From the NCBI GenBank assembly GCA_950097015.1, contig CATNEN010000038.1:33566501-33630500 (forward strand): a stretch of 64,000 bases of DNA, written 5' to 3'. The DNA comes from Macrostomum hystrix (lineage: Eukaryota > Platyhelminthes > Macrostomidae). Under the pieces are notes generated by a model, which worked only from the letters and a program-made list of their open reading frames with translations, searched no databases and was not told where the DNA came from. Shown here in pieces: positions 10,802 through 21,323 of the stretch; the stretch's first letter is position 1, and every line of letters begins with the position of its first letter. Both the position numbers and the translations under genes were made by a program.

Positions 10802-10918
10802 GACCAGCTCAGCACTCGAGTGGACGCGTCAACTAGCTGGAATCAGACTGCCTCACTGACAGAAATGCTGATAACAACACAATCTTCCACACCAGCGACA
10901 ACGGAAGAAGTCCAGTGA
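10802..10918 (+). CDS. Possible terminal exon of an unidentified protein
   Basis: After a good acceptor CTATTTCAG, one frame stays open and ends TTEEVQ-stop at 10918. In that frame it reads DQLSTRVDASTSWNQTASL, then threonine/serine-rich sequence. A small upstream stretch (10651-10688) with an acceptor TTATTTAAG and donor GAG|GTACAC could join in frame. No family recognised and no earlier exon found, so this could be an alternative 3' exon, a separate gene or chance. Confidence 0.25.
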   Translation, partial: DQLSTRVDASTSWNQTASLTEMLITTQSSTPATTEEVQ

Positions 10919-12509
10919 TTCAAGCTGAGAAGGGTTACTCAACAGATCTGAGAAGTGTCTATGGCCTAGTCTTCTCTTGAGCATAGCAACAAAGAATAAT
11001 TGGATTCCAGCACTGCTAAGTGCCTTATTGGTCGCTTACCGATGCAATAACATCCAGTTCCAGATCGTTTTAGACTAATATTTTTCAGGAACAAGTTCGA
11101 GACTAACAGTCTAATGAGATTTCATGTGGTTAGTTGGATCATTTCATTTGTATTTGCTAGTTTTTTATCAAACCCTTATCAAATTTTTGTATATTATCTT
11201 CCACAAGATTGCGGTTTCGATGAGTCTATGATCAGCCGTCTCACCCATTAGCTGAGATCAAATAGGGTAAACATGTTATTTTAAGCGTAATAATTTTGGC
11301 TGTTTTACTTTTCCTCGAAGTCATTTATTTTGAAGATTTTTGAATTAATATTGTTGCAAAAAATTGTAATTTGTTGTGCTTCATTACTTCAAAATATACA
11401 TAAATTTTTGTCTAGAAAAGTCTTCTTGTTTTACCTATTTTTTTAATTTTCGAACACTTACCAAGTTCAGTAGCTAGTTGTTTGAGTATAGTAGCCTCTA
11501 GCATAGGCTTTGGAATAGGTTTAGTCATAATCGAATCATTTATTATGTTCCAAATGTGTTTCCGTTGCCATCTCGACTGCTTCTACACTTTAGTCAACTG
11601 CCGCTGACTTTGCTGCGACGCGCCTAGTTACTAACTGCTGCTGGCGTGCCTGTGACTTTTACTGACGGATTCTGTACAGGCGACAACTCAATGGTTGAGT
11701 ATAGAGAAATCATTCGTTTAAATAAGCAGAATTTTGTGCCAAATTTAGAACGATTTTAAGAGATACAATTAGGCACTTTCCCACTAGTTCTTCTTGATTG
11801 CTTGGCGTTTTTTTGCGGGAAGTGTTAAGAGGGCGTTTCCTTTGATTAATTTTTTAAATAGTAACCACTACCTTATGACATTTTGCGTCTTTAATGGGAG
11901 TCAGCTAAATCTGTTAGCTTTATTATGTGGTAGAGTCTAGTTCAATTTATTTCCTTCCTTAGTTTCTCGTAGCTCCATATCTATAGCATGGTTCCATTTT
12001 GTTTATTCAACAAAGTGGAACACACGTTGGTTTAAAATTGGCACATTAACCTCTGTTAAATTTAATCATCGGTAGAAGGCGTTACAAAAACTTAGGCCCT
12101 TCGTCTTCCAACCTTCAGTTGTCTGTTGCAGAAACAATCACGATCTTGGTCAACGTCGAGATGCACTATTGTCATGGCGTATGAACCCTCGTATTGAACG
12201 AGCCAGGTTTGACTTTTCTTGCGATCCAGTCTATCGTGCCATGAGATCAGATTGTTATAGACTAGTTTATCATGGGGTAGATTGTTATTATGCAACACTT
12301 CCGCCTCGTCCGGATGCAAACTTCTTATTGCAGATCTGTTTAAATAATGATATTGGATTCGATTGACGCATCGTACTGTTGTCCTACTGGTGCTAAATGA
12401 GGATGACGCAACGTGAACGTGTTTTTGAACCCTATTTCCCAAATTAATATTTATTAAGTTATATTTTTTAACATTTAATGCCTTGCCTACGATTTTCAGA
12501 CATAAAACT
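10919..12509. other. Unannotated spacer and probable 5' leader
   Basis: No recognisable coding exon or repeat array. The last bases (TTTTCAG at about 12,499) form an acceptor just before the next start codon, so part of this stretch is probably a leader intron. Confidence 0.4.
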
Positions 12510-13103
12510 ATGCAACTGCAGTCCACTAACAAGAGTGTGTTGAACTACCAGACCTGCCAGCTAGGTTGTCACGATGTGTGCGACCTTCTTCTAGTGTCTA
12601 TGGCCAAGCTGCAAGATGCCGATCGGACCCTGAAAGGTCGCTTCCGTGCGCAGATGCGTCGTCCAAGTCGTCCATTGTTGCAGCGCGTTATGCTGCACAA
12701 TTGGATCAAACGCCTGTGTGATGTCATGGCTAAGGAGGCCGGGTTGGATGATGAAGGCTGCTCTGTTAGCGCCGAAACTGACCTTGAGGTCCGGGACAGA
12801 AAGAGGCCAGCTGATAATGTGGAAGATTCTCCACCTCAGATTGAGTGCCAGCCAGTTATCGAGAAATCGATTAATAAGAGCGCTAAAAAGCGGCGCCGTT
12901 TGAATTCTCTTGTGCTTGTGACAGAGAACTACCAGCCAGTGTCCTGGTCCGCAGTTTCCAATGTAGGTCCTGCCGAACAGACTCGGCCTACTAGGAGGCG
13001 AAGCTTGAATCGACTGAAGAGGCGACGTCAGTTTCACCGGTTTCAACGTCAGCATCGACCGCAGCGCGAATATCTGTTTGAAATGTTTCGACGAGAAAGT
13101 TAA
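12510..13103 (+). CDS. Unknown basic protein, tandem paralogue 1 (possibly IER2/IER5-like)
   Basis: Not securely recognised. A 197-residue frame starts at an ATG 11 bases after an acceptor, so the gene appears to have a leader intron and a single coding exon. Residues 16-24 give C-x3-C-H-D-x2-C, then VSMAKLQDADRTLKGRFRAQ and LLQRVMLHNWIKRLCD. The same two blocks occur in the next gene. The second half is strongly basic, with KKRRR near residue 127 and an arginine-rich stretch near 165-190, suggesting a nuclear protein. The pattern (V/L)S-x2-K ... R-x4-H/R-x3-L-x4-R-x2-R-x-L resembles the conserved N-terminal helix of immediate-early response proteins IER2 and IER5. Those are also mostly single coding exons with nuclear signals. 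This likeness is from memory of the family and is tentative. Confidence 0.7.
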   Translation: MQLQSTNKSVLNYQTCQLGCHDVCDLLLVSMAKLQDADRTLKGRFRAQMRRPSRPLLQRVMLHNWIKRLCDVMAKEAGLDDEGCSVSAETDLEVRDRKRPADNVEDSPPQIECQPVIEKSINKSAKKRRRLNSLVLVTENYQPVSWSAVSNVGPAEQTRPTRRRSLNRLKRRRQFHRFQRQHRPQREYLFEMFRRES

Positions 13104-14262
13104 AATAGACAAGAAAAAACTCACCTTGCCTGTCTGAAATTGTGTCATTGATATTTGATCGACTGTTTTTTGAGAAAATCTTCTTCAAGTGTCTTAATAA
13201 TCCGCTTTAATTAAGGGGGTTGGCAAACTTACACATAGCATACACTGAAGAGATAAGACAATGGAGACATAAAACCGCGGGACAGTTCAGATACGACAGA
13301 GATGAAACACAGTAGCACATATGGTACCTGAATGATACTATGGAAAATGCAATCCAGATTTAATAGCTTTGCTGTGCGGCCTGTAGTTAACTGACCCCTT
13401 CAATAAAATTAAATAAGTCTGGCTGTAAGGCTTTGACCATTTTTGCACCGCATTAGTTTCATTGTGTATTAAATTCATTTTCTTATTGCAGACTCAAAAA
13501 CATTCTAAACCAATTATGCCTTCTTTATGATTCAATCACCGCTGTATTAAAAACCATTACTTATTGTAACCGTGTCAAGGTATTATTAAGAAAAAATACA
13601 AAAATATAATTACATGTGTGCACTAATGCGTATCAAATCAGTACTTATTTTTTCTTTCTCTTAGCGAACTATATTAGGGCAACCTGATGTATCATAGAGT
13701 GTATAGGTTCAAGAATGTAGAAATATCGCCCTTATTAATAACTATGAGCATTAACACTAGAAAGACCATTGCCTTTCAAATGCTCACATTTTTCTTTTTT
13801 TGTATTAATTATATTGTATAAGAGGTTTATAACTCTTGTTAATGTTAGCAATGTTAGTTGTTGCTGTCACCATGGTATCCGACAAGAATCGCTGAATATC
13901 TCGACAATGCTGCCTTTTAAGTTCATCATAAAGGCGGGAAAATGTTGCTTTTTCCCGTGGTCTTTCCGTAGTCTTTCCGTGGAAAAATAGCGTGGTCTTT
14001 CTACTGTTGATTTAAAATCTAGATTTTATTACAAAACCCTTGAAACCCTACATCTGTAAAATACCATAATTAATGTAACGACTCCTCCACAGCACACGCA
14101 AACACAGGGTTGACCCATATGGTTCTCAATTAAAATTGCCTCTCAGAGAATGAAGTGAAATTAGTCTGCGCGAAAGCCTAGGGTTAAATTTCAGTTTGTC
14201 AACTTTTGTTTAATTAAACATTTTATGATTTCCAATTCAGCTCAAAGCAAACTGTATTCGTC
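13104..14262. other. Spacer between tandem paralogues
   Basis: No coding exon, RNA gene or tandem array recognised. An acceptor TTCCAATTCAG lies 22 bases before the next start codon, so a leader intron probably occupies part of it. Confidence 0.4.
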
Positions 14263-14730
14263 ATGACAATGACCAGCTCCAATACAAACAGCGTCGATAG
14301 TTCAACTTCGCAACAGTCGGCAGTTAACTGCGCTGGTGTCGTCGGCGCCAATAATCACAACATTCTATGGCCAAACTGTCCCAACGGTTGCCACGATGCC
14401 TGCTCTCTGGCCAACCTGTCTGTTTACAAGGCCCAGGTGGCCGGAGTGTCCCTGCCAGGAAGGTTTCGCGTCACAATGCGCCGAGTTCATGGCTCCCTAC
14501 ACCAGCAGCTGCTGCTGAACAGATCTGTTCGATGGCTCTGTCAGAGACTGTTGCTAGGCGACGCTGGACCCAGTCAGACCTGCATCGGCGCGGTTGAAGA
14601 GAACGAGCACTCTGTTTATGACTCGGATCCGGCCACTGCTTCCGCTGCCAACGGCTCTGTGCCGATTGTGACAGAGCCTGTCTACTCTGCTGTGACGGCT
14701 GGTGTTGCCGAATCTGCTGCTTCTGTTTGA
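14263..14730 (+). CDS. Unknown protein, tandem paralogue 2 (possibly IER2/IER5-like)
   Basis: A 155-residue frame that begins shortly after an acceptor, the same layout as its neighbour 1.2 kb upstream. Residues 39-47 read CPNGCHDAC, followed by LSVYKAQVAGVSLPGRFRVT and LHQQLLLNRSVRWLCQ, which align without gaps to the neighbour's conserved block. The N-terminus is Ser/Thr/Asn-rich and the C-terminus is Ala/Ser-rich, without the long basic tail of paralogue 1. The two proteins share about 45 residues and little else, so the duplication is old or the tails evolve fast. Function unknown. The LSV-x-K ... RSVR-x-L pattern is the part that suggests IER-type proteins. Confidence 0.65.
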   Translation: MTMTSSNTNSVDSSTSQQSAVNCAGVVGANNHNILWPNCPNGCHDACSLANLSVYKAQVAGVSLPGRFRVTMRRVHGSLHQQLLLNRSVRWLCQRLLLGDAGPSQTCIGAVEENEHSVYDSDPATASAANGSVPIVTEPVYSAVTAGVAESAASV

Positions 14731-15800
14731 CCTCTGGTAAAACTTTATTGAAATGACGGCGCGAGTAACTAATGTTTTTTAGGTTTTTTAAAATGTAGCA
14801 CTGAAACATTTTTTATCAACAGCCTTTGACCCCTAGGATACCCATCTCGTAAATTATTTCCCCATCCTTAGGCTGTCTATTTACAGTCATTTCCCATCCC
14901 TAGAGTCCCCCTGATCCTCAAATTGTATTAATTGAATGTTAGCAATAACTATCTAAACTAATTTTCTTTATGCTGAGTACAAAAGCAAGTTTTATTAAAA
15001 ATCGTAAGCAATATTTATTACCTGGTGTCTTCAGTCTTTCGTTTGTCCCATTCTTTTTTGTTTATACAGATCACCTGGAGTTGACCTTTTTGGACTTCCC
15101 ACTGTCCACTAATGAAAGCGCAAGTATCACAGAAGAATATTTAACATCGCCTGTATTGTAGTTTTATTTTTCATTTCCACCTTGTCCGAACTATGGTATT
15201 GGCATTTGCTGTTCTTTCTTTCAAGCATGTTTTTACAAAAAATCACATTTTAAGTCTCAACTAGCGTGTTAAACGCTCAAATGTTTTCATTTTGCTGTTT
15301 GAGAACTGTGCCTAATAAAAGCAATATATTTTGTTGTGATTCTCGTCCGGACAGTGAGCTCGTGTTTTTAGATTAGTTTTAACAGTTCAAATATGTTATT
15401 AGTGTATTTAATTGCGTGGCTGTCAGTGTAGTTTTATGCTTTCGTATTGGCGTTGTTTGCTAACTTTCGCTGGTGCTGCGAAGTTCAGTTGTGCCATTGT
15501 TTTCTTTATCGGCCAGTTTCTTCTCTCGCAATTTATTCGGGGATTCCTAATAGTCGTTATGCAACAATATTTGTATCGCAAGTCTATGAGAAAATATTTA
15601 GTTCTTATCGCACATATCGCTCGAAACTTTTTCCAAATTCGTTAAAATCGTTTTAATGATAAAAAGTATTAAAATACCTATTTACTGCTATTATTATTTA
15701 TATTTATTATATGCGACTGGCTTTACCAGGCTAAAATTTCTCGGTGAATTGTTCCACATCGTGTCACACTGTTGTTATTTGACTTATTCATTTTGTGCTA
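14731..15800. other. Spacer with no recognised feature
   Basis: AT-rich sequence with short open frames that show no family motif. It leads into the tandem arrays upstream of PFDN6. Confidence 0.4.
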
Positions 15801-16750
15801 ATATTGAATCCCATCACACACCCACAATGACATAGAATCCCATCACACACCCACAATGGCGTAGAATCCCATCACACACCCACAATGGCATAGAATCCCA
15901 TCACACACCCACAATGGCATAGAATCCCATCACACACCCACAATGGCATAGAATCCCATCACACACAATGGCATAGAATCCCTTATTCATTTTGTGCTAA
16001 TATTGAATCCCATCGCACACCCACAATGACATAGAATCCCATCACTCACACAATGGAGTCCCATCACTCACACAATGGAGTCCCATCACTCACACAATGG
16101 AGTCCCATCACACACACAATGGAGTCCCATCACTCACACAATGGAGTCCCATCACACACACAATGGAGTCCCATCACACACACAATGGAGTCCCATCACT
16201 CACTCAATGGAGTCCCATCACACACAATAGAGTCCCATCACTCACACAATGGAGTCCCATCACTCACACGATGGAGTCCCATCACACACAATGGAGTCCC
16301 ACCACTCACACAATGGAGTCCCATCACACACACAATGGAGTCCCATCACTCACAATGGAGTCCCATCACTCACACAATGGAGTCCCATCACTCACACAAT
16401 GGAGTCCCATCACTCACACAATGGAGTCCCATCACTCACACAATGGAGTCCCATCACTCACACAATGGAGTCCCATCACACACAATGGAGTCCCATCACT
16501 CACACAATAGAGTCCCATCACTCACACAATGGAGTCCCATCACACACAATGGAGTCCCATCACTCACACAATGGAGTCCCATCACTCACACAATGGAGTC
16601 CCATCACACACAATGGAGTCCCATCACTCACACAATAGAGTCCCATCACACACACAATGGAGTCCCATCACACACAATGGAGTCCCATCACACACACAAT
16701 GGAGTCCCATCACACACAATGGAGTCCCATCACTCACACAATGGAGTCCC
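15801..16750. repeat. Two adjoining minisatellites (29 bp and 22 bp) upstream of PFDN6
   Basis: From 15801 to about 16040 the unit is AGAATCCCATCACACACCCA plus CAATGGCAT (29 bp). From 16040 to 16750 it shortens to GGAGTCCCATCACTCACACA plus AT (22 bp), with 18- and 20-bp variants. Both share TCCCATCAC-CACAATGG, so one array derives from the other. The long open frames across this array are repeat artefacts. Confidence 0.93.
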
Positions 16751-16797
16751 ATGGCATCAATCCTTGCAGTTATATTTGCCGCATCACAGCAAAGCTA

Positions 16798-17178
16798 ATG
16801 GCAGAAGGCATCGAGAAGAGATTCGAAGGCGAGCTGCAGAAGCTGAAGTCTCTCCACGTTGAGCTAAGCAAGAGTGTGCAAGCTGTTCAGAAGCTGGAGT
16901 CACAGTTGCAAGAGAACAAATCTGTGCAGGAAGAGATGGAGCTGTTGGGTGGTGACGCGGTCATCTTCAAACTCGAAGGCCCCGTGCTGGTGAAGCAAGA
17001 CAGCTCGGAGGCACTGCAGAATGTAGGCAAGCGAATCGCCTACATCGCGGAAGAGTTAAAACGGCACGAGGCTCAAATCAAAGAATTGGAAAGCAAACGC
17101 GAAAATCACCAGGCCAATCTGGCCCGCCTGCAGCAGCAGTTTCAGCAGGCACAGGTCAAAGCTGCGGCCAGAGCTTAG
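16798..17178 (+). CDS. PFDN6: Prefoldin subunit 6
   Basis: The frame from the ATG at 16798 gives 126 residues, close to the 129 of human PFDN6. Prefoldin is a six-subunit cytosolic co-chaperone that hands unfolded actin and tubulin to the CCT chaperonin; subunit 6 is a beta-type subunit. Visible features are the N-terminal helix GIEKRFEGELQKLKSL, the LSKSVQAVQKLESQLQEN helix, the beta-hairpin GDAVIFKLEGPVLVKQD, and the second helix from VGKRIAYIAEELKRHEAQIK to the end. An open frame continues upstream into the minisatellite, but that part is repeat. The true start follows acceptor-like CTTGCAG and CATCACAG sites, which fits a leader intron containing the array. Firm assignment. Confidence 0.96.
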   Translation: MAEGIEKRFEGELQKLKSLHVELSKSVQAVQKLESQLQENKSVQEEMELLGGDAVIFKLEGPVLVKQDSSEALQNVGKRIAYIAEELKRHEAQIKELESKRENHQANLARLQQQFQQAQVKAAARA

Positions 17179-17764
17179 GAGTACACGCCGACAATTTTGT
17201 TGCTTCTTGTCGTTCTCATAGCAACATGTCTACAAATATGTTGAATAGAAGACACGCTAGTTTGCTTAGCCGGGTTAACATACTTGGGATAATTAAGATG
17301 TGTTTGGTTGCCATGGTAATAACAATCTGTTAAATTAACAGGCGAGGCGAAGCATTTTACTTAGCTTTGTCACACTTGCCATAATACTCATAAATTGTTA
17401 GTGGGGCTAAATGAAAATATTTATTTGTTTAAGTACCATTAAGCTGTCTAAATACACTGGCAAGTTTATTTTACTTTCTAATTATTTTTTGTTTCTTAAC
17501 GTTGCTTGTCTTGTGCAGCAAAGTAGTGTTTTTTTTAACTATTTGTATTTTATTAATTAGTGAAATCTACACAGACAGTTAACAGGAACAAGATTTTAAT
17601 TTGTTATTGTGCACAATGGGTAGGAGACCCTTCATTAGCTTGTGCCTACTTCTTGATCATGTCTGCAGCTATGCTTGCTCAACGCTCGTCGTAAAAAGCA
17701 ATTTCACCTTGTCGTTCCACCTCACGCACGCATTAATTAATGTATGCTATCTAATCTATTAGTT
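17179..17764. other. PFDN6 3' flank
   Basis: No further coding signal. This is the probable PFDN6 3' untranslated region and spacer before a SINE. Confidence 0.4.
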
Positions 17765-17998
17765 TTGTAAGATTAGACTTGACCGCACCAAGGTCCCTGA
17801 GCTCGATTCCCCGGTTGAGGCCACATTCATTTTTGGGGGTGCAGCCGCGGAGTGAAAGCTTGGAGGCTTTGAGGGCCAACCTCCAAGGCACAGTGAAAGT
17901 GTACACTGCCTGACTGTGAGAGAAAGTTTGTCCTGATGTATACACCTGTGTGCGTGTGTGCTCAGGAGTCAGCGAAATAATCTGAATTAATTGCCTCC
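17765..17998 (+). mobile_element. tRNA-derived SINE, family 2
   Basis: Head remnant CGCACCAAGGTCCCTGAGCT then CGATTCCC (B-box-like), followed by a body with GGTGCAGCCGCGGAG, GGCCAACCTCCAAGGC, GTGTACACTGCCT and a tail ending CAGGAGTCAGCGAAAT ... TTGCCTCCTC. Related copies lie at 28305-28400, 34965-35225, 63110-63330 and 63355-63685. Confidence 0.75.
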
Positions 17999-18404
17999 TC
18001 TGGTTTCGGCTTAAGTTATTAAATCACCAATTTTAATGTCTGTCATAGCTGTCACAAATGATCATACCTTCGAATATTATTAATAAATTATAAAATTAAT
18101 GTGGCCTTACCATGTTTTCAAGCTCAGCGACAGATTCAGTGTCTGTCTTTCTATGGGTAGAATGAGTTATTCATTGTTACCTAGCCTGAGCATTCTTTGC
18201 ACCGAAGCTTCTTATTTTTTGACATTGTTGTACTGAGCTTTCTAGAACAATAACGTGCAAATGTGGCAGCTAGTCTTTCCACCAGAATATAGTCGCTGCC
18301 TGCTCGCATTTCAGTTTTAACTGACTCTGTTCTATCGTTATTTAAACGAAGAAATTTCATACAAAGTCGGTCGCCTTTCAAAATAGAAACAAGTCTACAT
18401 CCAG
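17999..18404. other. 5' flank of the RING/NHL gene
   Basis: No feature recognised. Probably holds the promoter and leader of the gene starting at 18405. Confidence 0.35.
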
Positions 18405-21323
18405 ATGGATCCAGTTCAGTGTGCTCACCTGGTGGCCTCAGCCGCTGAAGAGGAGCGCACCTGTCCCGTCTGCCTAGAAGAGATCGACTGCGCCAGGGTG
18501 CTCGACTGCGGCCACTGCATGTGCGACACCTGCGCTGTGCGCTATTGCCGCAACCTTCTCGGCCGTCGCCGATCCGACAGCGCCAACGATCTTCTGGTTG
18601 TTGGGCCGGTGGCCTGTCCGAAATGTCGCGATGTCAGCCTAGTGGCGTTGGACTCGGCTAAGTCTCTCGTTGGCCTACCAGAGACTGGCAAATTGGCCGC
18701 CCTGGTGTCTGTTTGTCACGGATTTGTCAATAATCCCGTCCTATTTCTTGGCATTGAAGAGGACGTGTCCGAGGATTGCGTTGAAACTAACGACGATGGA
18801 GAGTTGAGCGACGGCGAGGGTGGCCAGATCGTTGGCGAGGGCGATTTAGAGACTCGGTTGGTCCCACATGTCAGATCTCTACTCCCAAATTGAGTCCCAC
18901 TGTCAGATCCCTAATCTCAGGTTTTGTCCCACTATCAGATCCCTAATCCCAGATTTAGTCCCACTATCAGATCCCTAATCCCAGATTTAGCCCCACTATC
19001 AGATCCCTAATCCCAGATTTAGTCCCACCATCAGATCCCTAATCCCAGATTTAGTCCCACTGTCCCAGAATCCCAGATTTAGTCCCACTATCGAATCCCA
19101 AAAGGCCAGGTATTTCTGAGCTCTAAACCAATCACCGCTGCTCATTCAACAGGCTGCAGTCCCGCCTGCAGGCGGCCGGCGCCGAGCTGTCCAATCTGCG
19201 CCAAGAAGCTCGCGACCTGCGCCAGGAGATTCGCGCCCAAGCCATCGCCGAGAAGAGCCAGGCCGATGATGTGGAAGGCGCCAATGAGAAGGCTGAGCAG
19301 CGACTACTGCAGAGCCTGTCCGCCGCCTTCAACGGTCCAGCCGACCGTCTGATTCGTCGCCAAGAAGCTGCTCGGATGCGCCTCGAGTCTGCTTGGCTGC
19401 GCCTTCGCTGCATTCAGTTTGCTCGCAGTTGCTATGGCAACGGTTTCCTAGGCAACTTCGCCAAGGCTTGGCGCGCCGTGGCTTCCGGCTCGCCGGATGT
19501 GAAACGCGCCGCCGATCCGAGCGCCTGGGATCAGGCCGCTCTGCAGCTGCGTCGCGACTCCTTTGTCGCCTGGGCTATCGCCGTTTCTAAGGACGCAACT
19601 AAGGACGCCGGCGCTGTAGACTCAGAGGAGACTGTCACTGCCGCTGTTGCCGCTGCCGCTGCTGCCGCGGCCAGCGATAGATCGACCGTGTCAGGTTGGC
19701 CATTTCTTCATGGATAATAGTTTCGAATTGAGTGCACGACAGATGTCTTGCAGAATTTGACTTGTCATTTCCAACAGTCATTTGTCGGCAGTCAAATTAT
19801 CTTAGTCAAATCGTGCCATTCAATTTTCGTTGACCCTTTCTAATTTAGTAACATGGCTAGGCTTTTTTCTAGGTTTTAGCTATAGTTTGCGCTTAATTTA
19901 CCCAGGCTTGTCTAGCCCAACTTCGGCCGGTGGCGCGGAAGGTGCAGGCGCCGTACCCAAACGGCTGGTGCGCACCAAACTGATCTGGAAGGTTGGTCAG
20001 GGCGGCGAAGGTCCCCTGGAGTTTCGCTGGCCCGTGCACGCCAACTTCGCGTCGGACAATCGGGTGGCTGTTTGCGACAAGAACAACTGCCGCGTTCAGC
20101 TGCTCAGCCTTAAGGACGGCTCGTTTCTCGGCTACCTGGGCAGTGGCTGTCTGAAGCCGCGAAGAATCTTGCAGGTTCGCAGGCACTCGTTTCTTTAATT
20201 TCCTTCTACTCTACTGATCAGTAGTCTGATGCGAATAATCTCTATTTCTATGTTTAATTTTTATAGGCTAAAGACGGAAATTTCTACATTTGCGACGAGA
20301 ACGCCGCCTGTGTTAAAGTCTATAATCAAGATTTGACAATGATTGGTCGGCTTGGCGAAGGCATCTTCCAGTGTCCTTCAGGTGATTTTTTTATTTATTG
20401 TTTGGCCTACAATTACTCGTAGTTTGGGCGTTACAAAATAAACATTTATTTTAACCACTCGCCTAACATGCAGGCATAGCCGAGACTCGCCACGGTAACA
20501 TTGTCCTGACTGATCTTGACCACGCCTTCGTTGTTGTTATCAGCCCGGTCACTGGCCAAATTGTGAGGAAATTTCACACTCGCCTACCTGATGACGCCTA
20601 CATACCGTCGCCGCATTTTGTTGCCATGGACGACGACGACTTTATTGTTTTGGCCGACAGTTTAAATAATACTGTCAAGGTGAGACAGGCGTGTTTCGAT
20701 TGTTATGTTGTTACAGGAGTTCAAGACAGACTGTTACAGAGGCCTGAGACAGACTGTTACAGGAGTTCAAGACAGACTGTTACAGAGGCCTGAGACAGAC
20801 TGTTACAGAGGCCTGAGACAGACTGTTACAGAGGCCTGAGACAGACTGTTACAGAGGCCTGAGACAGACTGTTACAGACGCCTGAGACAGACTGTGACAG
20901 ACTGTTACAGAGGCCTGAGACAGACTGTGACAGACTGTTACAGAGGCCTAAGACCTCATTCAAGCCTTAACCACTACGTTAAAATCCCAGATCTTCGACC
21001 CGCGCGGCCGCATCTCTGGTCGCATCCGGGGCTTCAAATGTCCGCGCGGCCTAGCCGTAGACCATCGCGGCAACCTGCTGGTGGTAAATGCCGACACCCA
21101 CTCGGTGTCCCTGTTCACCAGCCTTGGCAAGCACCTGCAGCAGGTTCTGGGTGCCGATGACGGCCTCAGTTTTCCTATGTCGGCCGCTTTCGATAAGGAA
21201 CGGCGTCAGCTGTTGCTAACCCAATGCAATATCTATGGCCGATTCGAAGTGCTGCTATATCAAATGGAGTATGTTGAAGACTTCGACAATGAGGACGACT
21301 GCGTTGGGGATGCCTCAAAATAA
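18405..21323 (+). CDS. RING finger, coiled-coil, NHL-repeat protein (TRIM-NHL/malin-like E3 ligase)
   Basis: Six exons (18405-18856, 19153-19694, 19906-20174, 20267-20381, 20474-20679, 20991-21323) join with consistent phases into 638 residues. Residues 20-83 are a C3HC4 RING (CPVCLEEI, LDCGHCMCDTC, CPKC), the E2-binding part of ubiquitin ligases. Exon 2 is a long Gln/Glu/Arg-rich coiled coil ending in an alanine run. Exons 3-6 are NHL repeats forming a beta-propeller: GPLEFRWPVHANFASDNRV, FDPRGRISGRIRGFKCPRGL, AVDHRGNLLVVNADTHSVS. No B-box zinc finger is seen between RING and coiled coil, unlike TRIM2/3/32/71, so it resembles the RING-NHL layout of malin with an added coiled coil. Donors are canonical except GTTGGT after exons 1 and 2 and GTTCGC after exon 3. 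Introns 1 and 5 carry minisatellites. Substrates or RNA targets cannot be read from sequence. Confidence 0.9.
18860..19110. repeat. 32-bp minisatellite in RING/NHL intron 1
   Basis: Units of about 32 bp (TTTAGTCCCACTATCAGATC, then CCTAATCCCAGA) fill the intron. The first unit begins at the splice donor itself, where GTTGGTCCCAC doubles as donor and repeat start. Confidence 0.9.
20700..20950. repeat. 23-bp minisatellite in RING/NHL intron 5
   Basis: About ten units of GAGACAGACTGTTACAGAGG plus CCT. The core ACAGACTGTTACAG and the 23-bp length are shared with the array at 1-297, about 20 kb away in a different gene. Confidence 0.92.

Noticed and set aside
12092-13188. Minus-strand open frames opposite the tandem paralogue
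   Set aside because: They overlap the plus-strand gene that has a paralogue 1.2 kb away. The minus frames have no motif, paralogue or splice support.
16053-16797. Long open frame rich in MESHHSHNGVP-type repeats joined to PFDN6
   Set aside because: It is the translation of a 22-bp minisatellite, open in all three frames. PFDN6 begins at the ATG at 16798, where family similarity starts.
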